Assembly (NCBI GenBank): GCA_036571765.1 | Contig: BROE01000017.1 | Location: forward strand, 4,182,793-4,246,792 | Origin: Plecoglossus altivelis | Lineage: Eukaryota; Chordata; Actinopteri; Osmeriformes; Plecoglossidae | Direction of reading: 5' to 3' | DNA length: 64,000 bases | Part shown: positions 26,091 through 35,200 of the stretch, piece by piece | Position numbering within the stretch: the first letter of the stretch is position 1 | Layout of the letters: each line of letters opens with the position of its first letter | The notes under the pieces: generated by a model | What the model was told of the DNA's origin: nothing | The model's database searches: none | What the model saw: only the letters and a program-made list of their open reading frames with translations | Translations under genes and position numbers: made by a program

Positions 26091-28865
26091 GAGAGAGAGA
26101 AGGGAGAGAGAGAGGCAGAGAGTGAGAGAGCAGGAGAGAGGAGAAGCAGAGAGAGAGGCAGAGAGAGAGGCAGAGAGTGAGAGAGCAGGAGAGAGGAGAA
26201 GCAGAGAGAGAGGCAGAGAGAGAGAAGAAGAAAACCAGTCAACCTTCAGCAGACTGCTGCGTGACCTTGTGTTTGTTGTGAAGACATGTCATCGTGCTGA
26301 ACGCGCTGGATCATGGCTGTGGGTCTGCTTACGGTTCAGTTTTGGGTCTGAGCAAAGTGGTGTCTCCGTCTAGAAACAGTCTGCCATCAAAGTCTCGGGT
26401 CTGCAGGTACATCTCGTCATACTGCTTGTTCAGGTCACTTGCCTGGAGGGAAAAACAAATAGGTTCAGACTGTCAGAATGATTAACAACGCCTATAAATA
26501 CACACTCTGACCAGAACTGTGATCTAAAATCATCTTAATACAGATTTGATCAAAGAAGAATCGATAAATATCCCTGGGTGACTACTCATTATGGCACTGT
26601 CCAATCAGAAGACTGTTTAGCGCACACTCAGCCTATCGGCTTGTTACAGGGCCCCTGTAGTCCGTTCCCTGGTTACTGAGTCAGTAAAGACGCGGTTAAT
26701 GAGCTGCCGGCAGGCCTCCTTTGTAGCAGCAGGGGCCAAAAGCAAACATGAAACATCTCATTTCTGTCATCTTCACGCCTGCCCCTGCAGAGCATACCCC
26801 CGTTACGCCACAACCAGGAGGGAAGAAAAAAAAAAAACAGAACAGCTTCTGTTCACCGCCAAATTTGACTAAACAAACAGAAGAGCGCTAACATGGGGTT
26901 GCTGAGCAACTGCCATATGGCCGACAACAATGTTGACAGCCGTGGACACCTTGCTAGCCCCTCGGTTTGCTGAGGCCACGCCCTCCGCCACCGGCTCCCA
27001 GGGCGTAACTCCTTGACGGATAAACATCGACGTCAATTCCTGTTTGAGTTATTAAAGCCATAACATGATAAACGGCTCGGCAAAGGGAGGCAATAGAACT
27101 AACATGGCCTGGTTGATGTATTGAGACAACTTAAGAAGTCAGTGTTTAGAGCAACGTTTTGCCCTCGTAGGAAAATGTCTGTTCTTGGTCGTGTTCGCTC
27201 AAGTCACTGATGTGGGTCGTGCTTCGGCTACCTGAGGAAGAGCTTGGGTTCCTGAGAGGCTCACTGATTCAAGGAAGGCAGAGAAACTGGTCTGGTACAC
27301 GTTCTTCACCTGGAAACACAGCAACAACAAGGGAACTCAATTAGGACGACCTCAATCAGTGGGTTGACTTTCTGCAAAGTGGATCCTGCGGTTTGACGCT
27401 GTGGACCTCTTCAACGCTGCAGTCATTCTCCTTGCATAAGGTCTCCAGGAGCTGCACGTCCACCTCGGGGGGGCGGGGCTTGGCTTTGTTCTGGTTGCGG
27501 CGGGAGGCTCGCGTGGGAGGGCTGTGGGCCGTGCTGACGGCGGATTCTGAGACGAGAGACGGAGAGAAAGAGAGAGAGTGAGGGTGAGAGAGAGGCGTGG
27601 GTGTGCGAGCGGCTGTGTTTAGGCAGCGCTGAGGGAGACGTGGGCTTACTGTAGAGGGGCTGCAGCAGGCCGGGCGGACAGCGCTTGATGAAGAACTCCA
27701 GCACACACAGCAGCAGCTGGAAGGAAATGACCAGGTCGTCCTCCATCTGCAGTGCCTTTCCTACACACAGGACACACACACACACACACACAGGACACAC
27801 ACACACACACACAGGACACACACACACACACACACACAAAGAAGAGGATTACAGTAACGCCGGGCCCGCTGACATCACAGAAGAAATGTAGCCGCGCTGC
27901 GACGACTGATGTGGTGTTTTGTTGGTGATCCGCATGCAGGGGGAAAAGGGAGGCCAAGCACAGCTAGCATGTCAGAAGTAACTGCTTCATCCTCCTTGGG
28001 ACCGTCTGTCTCGGCATGTTTCCCACGTTTCTCTGCTCCGACACACCTGATTCGAATGAAAGGGCTTCAAAACGACCCGGTCATTCGAATCAGGTGTGTC
28101 GGAGCAGAGACGCATCAGAAAACACGCAGGACGGGGTTGAGAACGGCTGATGTAAGAGCTGCCGTTCTAGTGTGTTGAAGCTGCACAGCGTGTTGCTCGT
28201 CCTGTTGACATACCTTTAGCCAACAGGAACATTGTCCAGCAGCTTTGCAAGATCTCTTTCCTCCTGCAAGACATAAAGAATAACAAATACTACACCACAT
28301 GGGACAAAAACAGTCTAAAGGGATTACGCTCCAGAATGTTTTGATGACATTGTAATTAGGTCAGGTGTCTGTTTGCGTGAGTCTGTTGTTGATAAACTAG
28401 TACTGCGGTTTGTAGTTGTACTGACGACAGACTAAGGATTCTAGCATGAGTCTTATACTTACTCGGGTTCGTCCTTGGTATAAATTTTGCTGCAAGTCCT
28501 GAAAAAAGTGCAGTTGTGATGAGTGGTGTACATCTCTCAGCAAACTATAAGACAATACGGTGGACCTACAGACTAGTCCACATTGGTTTTGTCTGGTGTA
28601 CACAGGTTTGCCAATTAATATGGAATAATAAAATATTTAAACTTGTTATGCATGTGGCTATAAATGTGACGTTACTGTCCTACAAATTATTTTCAATTGT
28701 GTAATAAGTAAGCATTTGCCTCCTAAAAGGTTTGGACTATCTTTTATTTTTTATGAATGCTAAATCTGACTCCACACTCTTCTATGACTGCACATCTCCA
28801 TGAACAGACACACCAGTCCAAAGAGAGAGACAGAGCAAGAGAGAGAGAGAGACAGAGACAGAGCA

Positions 28866-28898
<33 letters not shown>

Positions 28899-30892
28899 GA
28901 CAGAGAGAGAGACAGAGAGAGACAGAGAGTTAGAGAGAGAAAGAGAAAAAGGGAGAGAGAGAGACAAAAAAGAGAGCGAGACAAAGAGAAAGAGAGACAG
29001 CGAGAGAAAGAGACAGAGAGAAAGAGAGAGACAGAGAAAGAGAGTGAGAAAAGGGGAGAGAGAGAGAGAGAGAGAGGGAGACAGAGAGAAAGAGAAAAAG
29101 GGGAGAGAGAGACACAGAGAGAGATAAAGAGAGAGAGATGAAGAGAGAGCGACAGAGTATACTGCCATCTAAAGGTTGATCACAAGAAGTAGTTAAGAGG
29201 GATTTCGCGTTTTTAACGTTCAACATTCGCTATTAACAATAAGCATCGCAGCTTAAAGTTGTAACATCTTGTTGAAACAAAACGCTGTGTTCCACCTGTA
29301 CATGTCCATCTACTGTATGAACACTAATCTCCTCAGACTCCCAGTTTGAAGGTATCCTCACTCACTTCTCAAACCTCTGGTACAGAGCGAGCGACACGTC
29401 GTATCTCTTCTCCAGCCGAGTCAGCGCCGAGTTCACCTTGGAGCTGATGGTGTCCAAGTTCACGTCTATCTTCTTCAGCAGGCCCAGGAACTCATTCACG
29501 CTGAAGGCAGGCGGAGAGGAAGTCAAGAGCACCGTCACCATCGTGTTTGAAAGGGACACGACATTTCCTTTGATCGTAATGCCAGTCAGTTAGGATACAC
29601 AGGGTGGCTGGCAGGTTAATGTGGGTGCTTATACCTACTTCATATCTACAGCCTTCTGGATCTGTGTGAAGGTGAAACTGGTGACATCCATGTCGGTGAC
29701 AACCACAAACAGGCACGCGCCCCATACCCTCTGCTGCGTGTCCTGGGTCCACAAAATACAGACAACTCATGAGCACTTATAGAAAAAAGGACACTTAAGG
29801 TTCACACCCCGAAATGTGGTGCTGAAGGAATCATGTGAAATGTATTGGCCTAACAGGAGACCATTAGCATACACACTGTTTCATAGAAACAGCAGACACG
29901 GCATCTGAATTGGTATGTTTTCTGAAAGTTCAGACAATGTGAGGGTTTGAAAGCATACCGGCACTTTGTCCATTGAGCCTTGAATTTTCTTCCACAGCGA
30001 CCAGGCTCGGTCACAAACAAGATCCGATACCCGGAGACTCGTGCACACAGTCACAAAATCAGCATCCTTGTCTTTATGCCTGAATACAAAAATCCAGATA
30101 GTCCAATATTACCAATTACTACATCCGAGAAGAAAATTTATTATTGATTTCAAAGTTGTTCCTCGCGAAACTCATCAAATAACTTGCTAAAATAGCCCGC
30201 TAAAATGACATCACCAGTGGGCGAGCTAGCTTTGTAGCCTCTTTTTGGCTCTTTGACCCAACATAAACCGCATAGCCAGTTTAAGTCCATTCTGATTATT
30301 GACTGTCAACTAAGGTGGCGAATAATTGTTGTACGCTTGTGAGGATAGCTCCCTAGCACACCGCTAGGAAAGAGGAAAGTGACAGTTTTGGATGTACAAG
30401 CACTGGCAGGATAATGAAGGCGAGTTGTAGACGTTGTTTTCTCTGTACAGCTCAGCTACATTCAATGTTTTCTTACATGGTTAGTAGCCAGCTGCTGCTG
30501 CTGTTGTTAGCTAGCTCTCTGCTAACTGTCGGCAGCTAGCAAGCTAACTTAATTTAGCTGACAACAAAAGCAGAGACGTAGAACAGATAAGCTAACCAGC
30601 TAGTTGTAACCCAAAGGTTGCTCGTTAGTAAAACAGTTTATTAAATATAGCATACATATTTATATATTTTTTATTTTAACTAATTTATTTATGTAATTAT
30701 TGCCAGGTTTGTCAGAGAAAAACACGTCATGGTACGTCAATGACACTGACTGGTTTTCTTAGCATTAGCACTTCAGACCGCTTACTTTTCAATGGACAAC
30801 TCTTGATTTTCCTTCTTGTCCGGAGAGGCACTTTTCATAACAGGCTTCAATTCTTTGTTGTTCTGTACAGAGTTGCGTTTTTTGGGTGGCAT
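12119..30892 (-). CDS. rb1: Retinoblastoma protein RB1, complete, 27 exons, 920 aa
   Basis: A nuclear pocket protein that binds E2F-DP and represses S-phase genes until CDKs phosphorylate it. Exon starts (high coordinate) are 30892, 30079, 29742, 29500, 28498, 28263, 27760, 27546, 27309, 26442, 26038, 25369, 25065, 24762, 24585, 24421, 24043, 15788, 14724, 14355, 13583, 13352, 13124, 12812, 12671, 12392 and 12183. Their lengths add to 2763 bp, in frame. Landmarks include MEDDLVISFQLLLCVLEFF in exon 7, the pocket A region in exons 12-17 (NCTVDPTEEIL, LGVRLYYRVMEAMLKS), pocket B in exons 18-22 (LSLFYKK, IMWTLFQHTLQYEYELL) and the C-terminal SPIPHIPLSPYKFPNSPLR. Human RB1 has 928 aa and also 27 exons. 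Exon 1 lacks the Ala/Pro runs of the human protein, and exon 17 has a Gly/Asn/Ser-rich insert (residues about 490-510). Intron 17 (15789-23795) hosts two GPCR genes on the opposite strand. The exon 20 acceptor is repeated four times. Confidence 0.97.
13690..14190. repeat. GAGAGT/GAGA-rich satellite in rb1 intron 20
   Basis: Degenerate repeats of GAGAGT, GTGAGA and ACAGAGTGAGAGTGAG fill most of the intron between rb1 exons 20 and 21. Long serine/leucine- or arginine/glutamate-rich frames through it are repeat artefacts. Confidence 0.9.
14337..14491 (-). repeat. 39-bp repeat, four copies, each with the rb1 exon-20 acceptor
   Basis: Four nearly identical 39-bp units, spaced exactly 39 bp (the shared GTAAACTGCAG starts at 14351, 14390, 14429 and 14468). 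On the gene strand each contains CCCTGCAG then TTTACCGTCTGGCCTACATG, that is, the 3' splice site plus the first 20 exon bases. The unit has no stop in the rb1 frame, so use of any of the four acceptors would keep frame and insert 0, 13, 26 or 39 residues at the start of exon 20. The copy nearest the exon body (14356-14357) is taken as the standard site. Confidence 0.95.
15789..17149. other. rb1 intron 17, 3' part
   Basis: Intronic DNA with a GA-rich run at about 15816-15890 and a short CA run near 16396. I see no gene. Confidence 0.6.
17150..17266. repeat. (GA)n microsatellite upstream of lpar6
   Basis: An uninterrupted GA run of about 70 bases followed by an imperfect GA tract, ending about 45 bases before the candidate lpar6 TATA box. 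Confidence 0.95.
17311..17345 (+). promoter_or_regulatory. Candidate lpar6 core promoter: TATA box and GC box
   Basis: ATTATATAAA at 17311-17320 is followed by the GC box GGGCGGGGC at 17337-17345. A candidate noncoding first exon ends at 17923 (AACAAG then gtaagg). It would splice to an acceptor at 18050-18051, 54 bases before the lpar6 ATG. The promoter lies inside rb1 intron 17 and points against rb1 transcription. This is inference from motifs. Confidence 0.45.
18105..19190 (+). CDS. lpar6: Lysophosphatidic acid receptor 6 (LPAR6/P2Y5), single exon, 361 aa
   Basis: A plasma-membrane class A GPCR for lysophosphatidic acid, coupling mainly to G12/13. All seven membrane segments are visible, starting with YTLYTAVFSLVFIVGLLFN. 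Family motifs include NLVVSDLLFVLTLPFRIFYF (TM2), LFYTNMYGSILFLTCINVDRF (TM3, with DRF in place of DRY), VVFIETVGFFIPLLLNVFCS (TM5), FCFCFIPYNVNLIFY (TM6) and NCCFDPIIYYFTS (TM7, DPxxY type). The conserved tail motif is TIQNSIRKK. N-glycosylation sites occur near the N-terminus (NST, NVS). Length agrees with human LPAR6 (344 aa), with a slightly longer N-terminus. The gene lies in rb1 intron 17 on the opposite strand, exactly as in mammals, which supports orthology. A polyadenylation signal is at 19934. Confidence 0.95.
   Translation: MSNSTDGLHMLSMSQANVSCIKSDGFKYTLYTAVFSLVFIVGLLFNMAAVYIFACTLKLRNETTTYMMNLVVSDLLFVLTLPFRIFYFINQQWPFGDMLCKLSVSLFYTNMYGSILFLTCINVDRFLAIVHPFRSQTIRTKRNAKLACCAVWVLVLSGSLPTGFMLETTSPRYANSSSSYTYCFENFSNKQWKSALSKVVVFIETVGFFIPLLLNVFCSLAVLQTLRKPQTLSRGGQLNKAKILRMIVVHLLIFCFCFIPYNVNLIFYALVRAKIMEGCFLESVVRTIYPIALCIAVTNCCFDPIIYYFTSETIQNSIRKKSMAFRENKLFEVLQSDSTQGSVNSHIRTLRTKVFRNESTV
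19934..19939 (+). terminator. Polyadenylation signal of lpar6
   Basis: AATAAA repeated in GAATAAAATAAAATAAAA, about 745 bases after the lpar6 stop. Confidence 0.5.
20815..20947. repeat. 33-bp tandem repeat, four copies
   Basis: Copies start at 20815, 20848, 20881 and 20914. They are almost identical; the last has one A-to-G change. The unit begins CGGCCTACCGTACCGTAC. It is open in several frames on both strands because 33 is a multiple of three; no gene is inferred. Confidence 0.95.
22357..23361 (+). CDS. P2Y/LPA-receptor-like class A GPCR, 334 aa, nested in rb1 intron 17
   Basis: A seven-transmembrane receptor of the nucleotide/lipid-receptor group (P2Y10, LPAR4/6, PTAFR, GPR174); the ligand cannot be told. 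The frame is open from further upstream, but the first ATG is 22357 (MELRNQSEG). An upstream exon is possible because an acceptor lies near 22240. Motifs: TM1 ending GLSTNC, TM2 MANLSTADLFFVVSLPLRIYY, TM3 ending ending CIAVDRYFAVVHP (true DRY), TM6 FLLCFAPYHLNLLGY, TM7 NCCLNPLVYYFSS (NPxxY). Extracellular loop 1 is long (HHKARDLSSGAGPNSVLSPW). Intracellular loop 3 is very basic (HRSRGHRRGRRR). The C-terminal tail is only about 18 residues. Codons are strikingly G/C-ended compared with most other genes here. A 34-bp tandem repeat begins inside the last codons and crosses the stop. Mammals have only LPAR6 at this position, as far as I recall. Confidence 0.85.
   Translation: MELRNQSEGVPGQLLPHLANCTVDTSYRFTFYQVSYSVIFLLGLSTNCLALRRLWLSPRTLTSTAVYMANLSTADLFFVVSLPLRIYYYHHKARDLSSGAGPNSVLSPWTPGGMFCQLTFTLKYISLYGGIFFLVCIAVDRYFAVVHPLVAAPRRLCAARLVSAGIWCLVLGLSVTLPLLRSVAARRQQPCVLDPSSQRQLSFILAALGLVQAAFLLPALLLLFGYCSVLHVLRQPRHRSRGHRRGRRRTLTVIYWVLGVFLLCFAPYHLNLLGYTLSHVGLLPSCGLARVTKAVHPVVLVLASSNCCLNPLVYYFSSRLMHKEPLSNAGTSSQ
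23325..23463 (+). repeat. 34-bp tandem repeat crossing the receptor stop codon
   Basis: A degenerate 37-bp first unit (23325-23361) ends with the coding tail and stop (CACCTCCAGCCAATGA). Three 34-bp units follow, starting at 23362, 23396 and 23430, in which the same position reads CAATCA. The unit was evidently copied from the end of the reading frame. Confidence 0.9.
27764..27838. repeat. (CA)n microsatellites at the rb1 exon 7 acceptor
   Basis: Three CA runs separated by GGA. On the gene strand they form (TG)n tracts ending a few bases before the exon 7 acceptor. Confidence 0.9.
28030..28110. repeat. Perfect 30-bp inverted repeat with 21-base loop (foldback element)
   Basis: The arm at 28030-28059 (TCTCTGCTCCGACACACCTG onward) is the exact reverse complement of 28081-28110. 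It lies in rb1 intron 6. The arm resembles interspersed teleost repeats bearing ACACACCTGATTC, so this is probably a small foldback or MITE-like element. Family membership is inferred. Confidence 0.85.
28818..29155. repeat. GA/GACA-rich tract in rb1 intron 4
   Basis: About 340 bases of GAGAGACAGAGA-type repeats just downstream of rb1 exon 4 on the gene strand. Long Ser/Leu-rich or Arg/Glu-rich frames through it are artefacts. Confidence 0.9.
30220..30610. other. GCTAGC/TTAGCT-motif cluster in rb1 intron 1
   Basis: About a dozen GCTAGC, GTTAGCTAGC, CAGCTAGC and GCTAAC motifs in under 400 bases of the 706-bp first intron. The function is unknown; it resembles the clusters near the other housekeeping gene starts in this window. 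Confidence 0.65.
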
Positions 30893-32297
30893 CTTGATGG
30901 CAGAAACAAAATAATAATGTAAAAACGCTTAAACCGGGTTATAGCGCGGTGTATTTTTCTAAATTTTTTATTTCGTTTAAATCCCACTACGTTCCCGTAG
31001 TAGTCTGCAATAGTTTGTACTTCCTGAGGTTCCGCTCTCGCTACGGATTTGCAGCAGATGGAAACCGCGGGAAAAGGTCACCATCGCAACATCCGACACA
31101 CGCTGTTGTTGCCAGGTTTCTCGTGAAACCGGCAAACACAATGTGAAAGCTTTTTTTTATGAAAAAAGAATACTTTAATTTAAACATGCCTGAGTAACTT
31201 ATGACTCAATTATGTCTTATATTTTATTTAAAACTAGATTTGGATTTCTTTGAACATGGCTCGTGCATTGGATTGCTCAGTACTCTCCTCGTGGGCTTTA
31301 ATATGGGGATTTTCATATTTAAACCTGGCAACCTGCTCTTAGTTTGACGCTCCTGGGAAGTTCCAAATGAGTGTTCGCGCTGATCTTTGGTTATTGTCAA
31401 ATTCAATTGGCTTCATGTAATTATTCTAATAAATCACACCTGCTGAGCGAGGCCCTATGCGACAGAATGTTCTTTCATATGTACATATGATTATGTACAT
31501 GTTTCAAATGAGCAACTGTAAGGTGTCAAAAGTTCGATGTTTTTTATTTAGATGTGAAAATATTTCAACCTTGCAGATGTACTCACAAGTGTTTGATTAT
31601 GTTTACTCATACTATTAAATAGGGTGTATAACCATTAGTGGGTGGTATTTAAAAATCACAAAGTTATACTTATCATGGCCACAGAGATGGCCATCTCAAC
31701 CTGCTAAAACAAATTTCAGGGAGGTTGCTAAGATACAATACTGAAACTATTCATGTATTTGGATATAACAAAGATTTTCTAGGAAAGCCTTGCAGATAGC
31801 TGGTATCTGCCCCCATCCTTGTTCACGGCAACATTAAAGGCACTCAATGGATGACAAGTGACAGTTATCATATTCAATTCCTTTTATTCCTCCATAATAC
31901 AAAATCTAGTATATTGTTGTTCTATGACCATGTGATGTGATCATAATCTGAGAATGTAAAAAGAGCATGACAGCCTTAACTATTCAGCCAGTCTACCAGT
32001 AGACACCAGGTCAGCCTTACTCTGCGTACCAAGGTTCGCATTCCTCCAGTGACGGACGAAAAACACTTTCTGCAAATGCATTCCACAGTACACATCCATG
32101 TCAATTGAGTTGCGTTTTTTAAAAACTGCTCATACAATACATAAAAGCATAAATATAAAAAAGATCCATTCATATTGTCCTTAAGAGACAGATGCCAGTC
32201 TGTCACCAGTCACTGACAAGCTAAATCTTAGCTGGGCCTGGACCAAAAGCAAGACAGGATGACTCTTGATCGTAGAAAAAAATCTGTTCGTCCGCTT
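30893..32297. other. rb1 promoter region and 3' flank of the SLC6 gene
   Basis: No gene seen. The rb1 start codon side (30893-31140) is the likely promoter and includes an E2F-like site. The rest is AT-rich. A minus-strand AATAAA (plus TTTATT) at 31883-31888 could end the SLC6 transcript. Confidence 0.55.
31067..31074 (-). promoter_or_regulatory. Candidate E2F site upstream of rb1
   Basis: On the gene strand it reads TTTCCCGC within TTTTCCCGCGGTTTCC, about 175 bases upstream of the rb1 ATG. The E2F consensus is TTTSSCGC. An E2F site is known in the mammalian RB1 promoter, where it allows feedback control. The function here is inferred. Confidence 0.5.
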
Positions 32298-35200
32298 TCA
32301 AGTATCTGTGCTTTCTTCCCAGGTCGTGGCGGTATAGTCAAAGTCCGTGAGGTTGACCGTGAACGGCGCCTCGATCCTCTCCGGCTCCACTCGCTCCTCC
32401 GTCCCTTCGCTCTGCAAGTCGTTCACCCGCCAGGAATTCAGAGGCCGGATGGATTTCTGAAAGCGCTACGTTCGCAAAGAGAGAAACGGACAGAGTAAAG
32501 AGACACCATTTAGAATAAAGCTACTTTGGTTGATGTTGATGAGCTACTTTGGTGACAGTTTTCACCGATGGTATGTATGACATTGGGCCACGGTGGATTG
32601 CAATCTCTTAACAGTTCATCTGTATTGTTAGTGGAGCTGACGGCTACATCGTGACAAAGCCTCATTGATTGACGGCTGTACGGGGAGGGGAAGTGGAGGT
32701 ACTGACGTCCTTCAGCGTCCCAGACTCTCTGCAGATAGCCACGGTAGCCCAGATAGGGATCTGTAAACAGCAGGTGGCGCCCATGCACACTCCTAAGGCC
32801 TTGCCCCACAGAGGGAACAGGTAGGTGCCGTAGCGAAGCGGAGTTTGGTACATCTCTATGAAGACGTAGGTCAGGATGAACTGGAAGAACGGAGACATAA
32901 ACACCAGATCAGAGCAAAGGAACGTAAGGTTACCAGCAAAAGGCAAACTCTGTTTTCACACGCCAGTCATCAACGTACGAGCATATCTAACTACACATAC
33001 TGAGTGTGGATATAGATATGATTTAATGAAAGATACCCTGTATCTACACGCTGAGTACAATAAAAAGAGATAAAGAAAGGGAACAGAGAGAGAGAATTAG
33101 GGAAACTGAATAAAGATAGGCGATCGAATGTCGCTGCCTGTTTGCCTATAAATTATTCACCATCGTGAGGTTGCAGCAGCAAAATACTTTTCAACAACGG
33201 AACTGAGATCACATAAACGACACGGAACATTTCCAAGTCCTCACCAGCAGGAGAAACGGGGTGCAAAACACCCAACACGCTTTGAAGAAGAGCAGCACTT
33301 TGCCGCACCACGGAGGACATCGGCGGATCATGTCAAGGATGTCCTGACAAAACTGGTTCACCCCTGTGGAAACGGAACACCCCCCCCCCGCCCCCCGCAG
33401 AGAAGAAGAAGAAGGGAAAGATGAGATCTCAAACTTTGCAGAACCTGGATCGGAGAACCCAACTGACGTGGTAATACAAGTTTAAAGGGTGAAACAGGTA
33501 CATGTCAACAGGGCTTAGCATGACGCCACTGGATTGACCAATGAGAGATTGCAGATGGGTAAAAGATAATACCATAGAAGAAGGAGATGCCGATACACAT
33601 GAAGAGCGTGATGATGATGAGACCGAAACTAGTGCTGAAGGAGTCGATGAGGGTAAACCAGTAAATGCCTCCCTATTTAAAGAAGACATTCATCAACATC
33701 AACACTCAAAATACAGCCCCCAAAAAACAGCCCCGTCCGAGGTTCGCCCGTCTGAGGTTCGCCCGTCTCGCACTCACGTCGGTGATGAGCAAGAGACCCA
33801 TCAGGTAGAAGACGAAACACAGCAGTGCCAGGAACAGAGACTTGTGCTTCAGATTCGCCCTAAGCTGCGGAAACTCATCCACAAAGGCTGTCGTGATGGC
33901 TTCCATGTTCCCAAACTGCAAGGAGACCGCAAAAAAAAAAAAGACGGGTTGAAAAAGAATCCAAAGGGAATGTATATCTTTACCTTGCAAATACACTTGG
34001 AGACTGTTGTCTGTTGGAGAGACCAGACCGGTGGTTCTTACCAGTGTGTCGACACCCAGCATGAAGAGCATCAGGAAGAAGAGAATGGACCAGAACACGG
34101 ACCCTGGCAGCAGAGCAAGGGCTTCTGGGTAGGCAACAAACGCCAAACCAGGGCCTGGAACGAGAGCGTTGAGGAATCACCATGTGAAACTAGAACGTGA
34201 ATCTCCTTCTTATCAACACCAGTGACTAAACACTGAGGAACACAACACTTCTCTGTTTCATCTCCCATTTACCTGTGTCTGCTACTTCACCAACAGGAAC
34301 CCCCTTCTTCCATGCCATGTGACCCAGAATGGAGAAAATGGCAAACCCTGCAAAGAAGCTGGTGCTGCAGTTTCCTATAGTGATCACCAGTGTGTCCCTG
34401 AAACCATCGCATCTTTAGCCACACACAAACACACACACGCCGTGTCTGTAGCCGGTCGTATGTGCAGTACAGAGTAGGAGCAAGGACAAACCTGATCACG
34501 TTGTTGTCAAACTTATTATAGGATGCCATAGAGAGCAACCCTCCGAAACCAATGCCCAGGGAATAGAAGATCTGCGAGGCGGCGTCGTTCCACACCTGCA
34601 CAGCAGTCGAATACACACAAACAACTTCATCATGTCCAAGGAAAGAGGAAACAAATAAAACGGTAGACTTCTACAGTTAGCTATGTTCTTGTGCCGCTAT
34701 ACTCGGCCATCGGGTAGGGACTAGGGGGCTGTACCTGTGCCCTGGCCAGCCTTTCCCAGTCGGGCGTCAAGTAGAAGGCCACCCCTTGCAGGGACCCTTC
34801 GAGCGTGGCCCCTCTGATGATCAGAACGATCAGCACAAAGTATGGGAAAGTGGCCGTCACGTAAACGACCTGAGGGAACAGTCCGGAACAGGAGGTATTA
34901 GATCCAGCAGCGGAGACTAGACGGTCGGTAAAACGTGTCTGCGTCTGTAGGTGGTGTATCGCAGGCGTCCAGGCGGTCGATTCACCTTGCCAGAGCTGCG
35001 GATTCCCTTGAACATGCAGAGGAAGATGATGATCCAGGCAGCCAGGAGGCAGAGGGCCAGGGGCCACCTGACGGGACCCGGGTCATGGAGCCCCTTGCTG
35101 TGCACTACGCCCAGGACACGCTCACTAGAACGCAGACACGCACGACCACTAATCAAACACACGACACACTTAGCAACAAACTGCCATGAAAACCTCTCAT

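Noticed and set aside
28782..29168. Ser/Leu-rich and Arg/Glu-rich reading frames
   Set aside because: Translations of GA-rich simple repeats in an rb1 intron, without family similarity.
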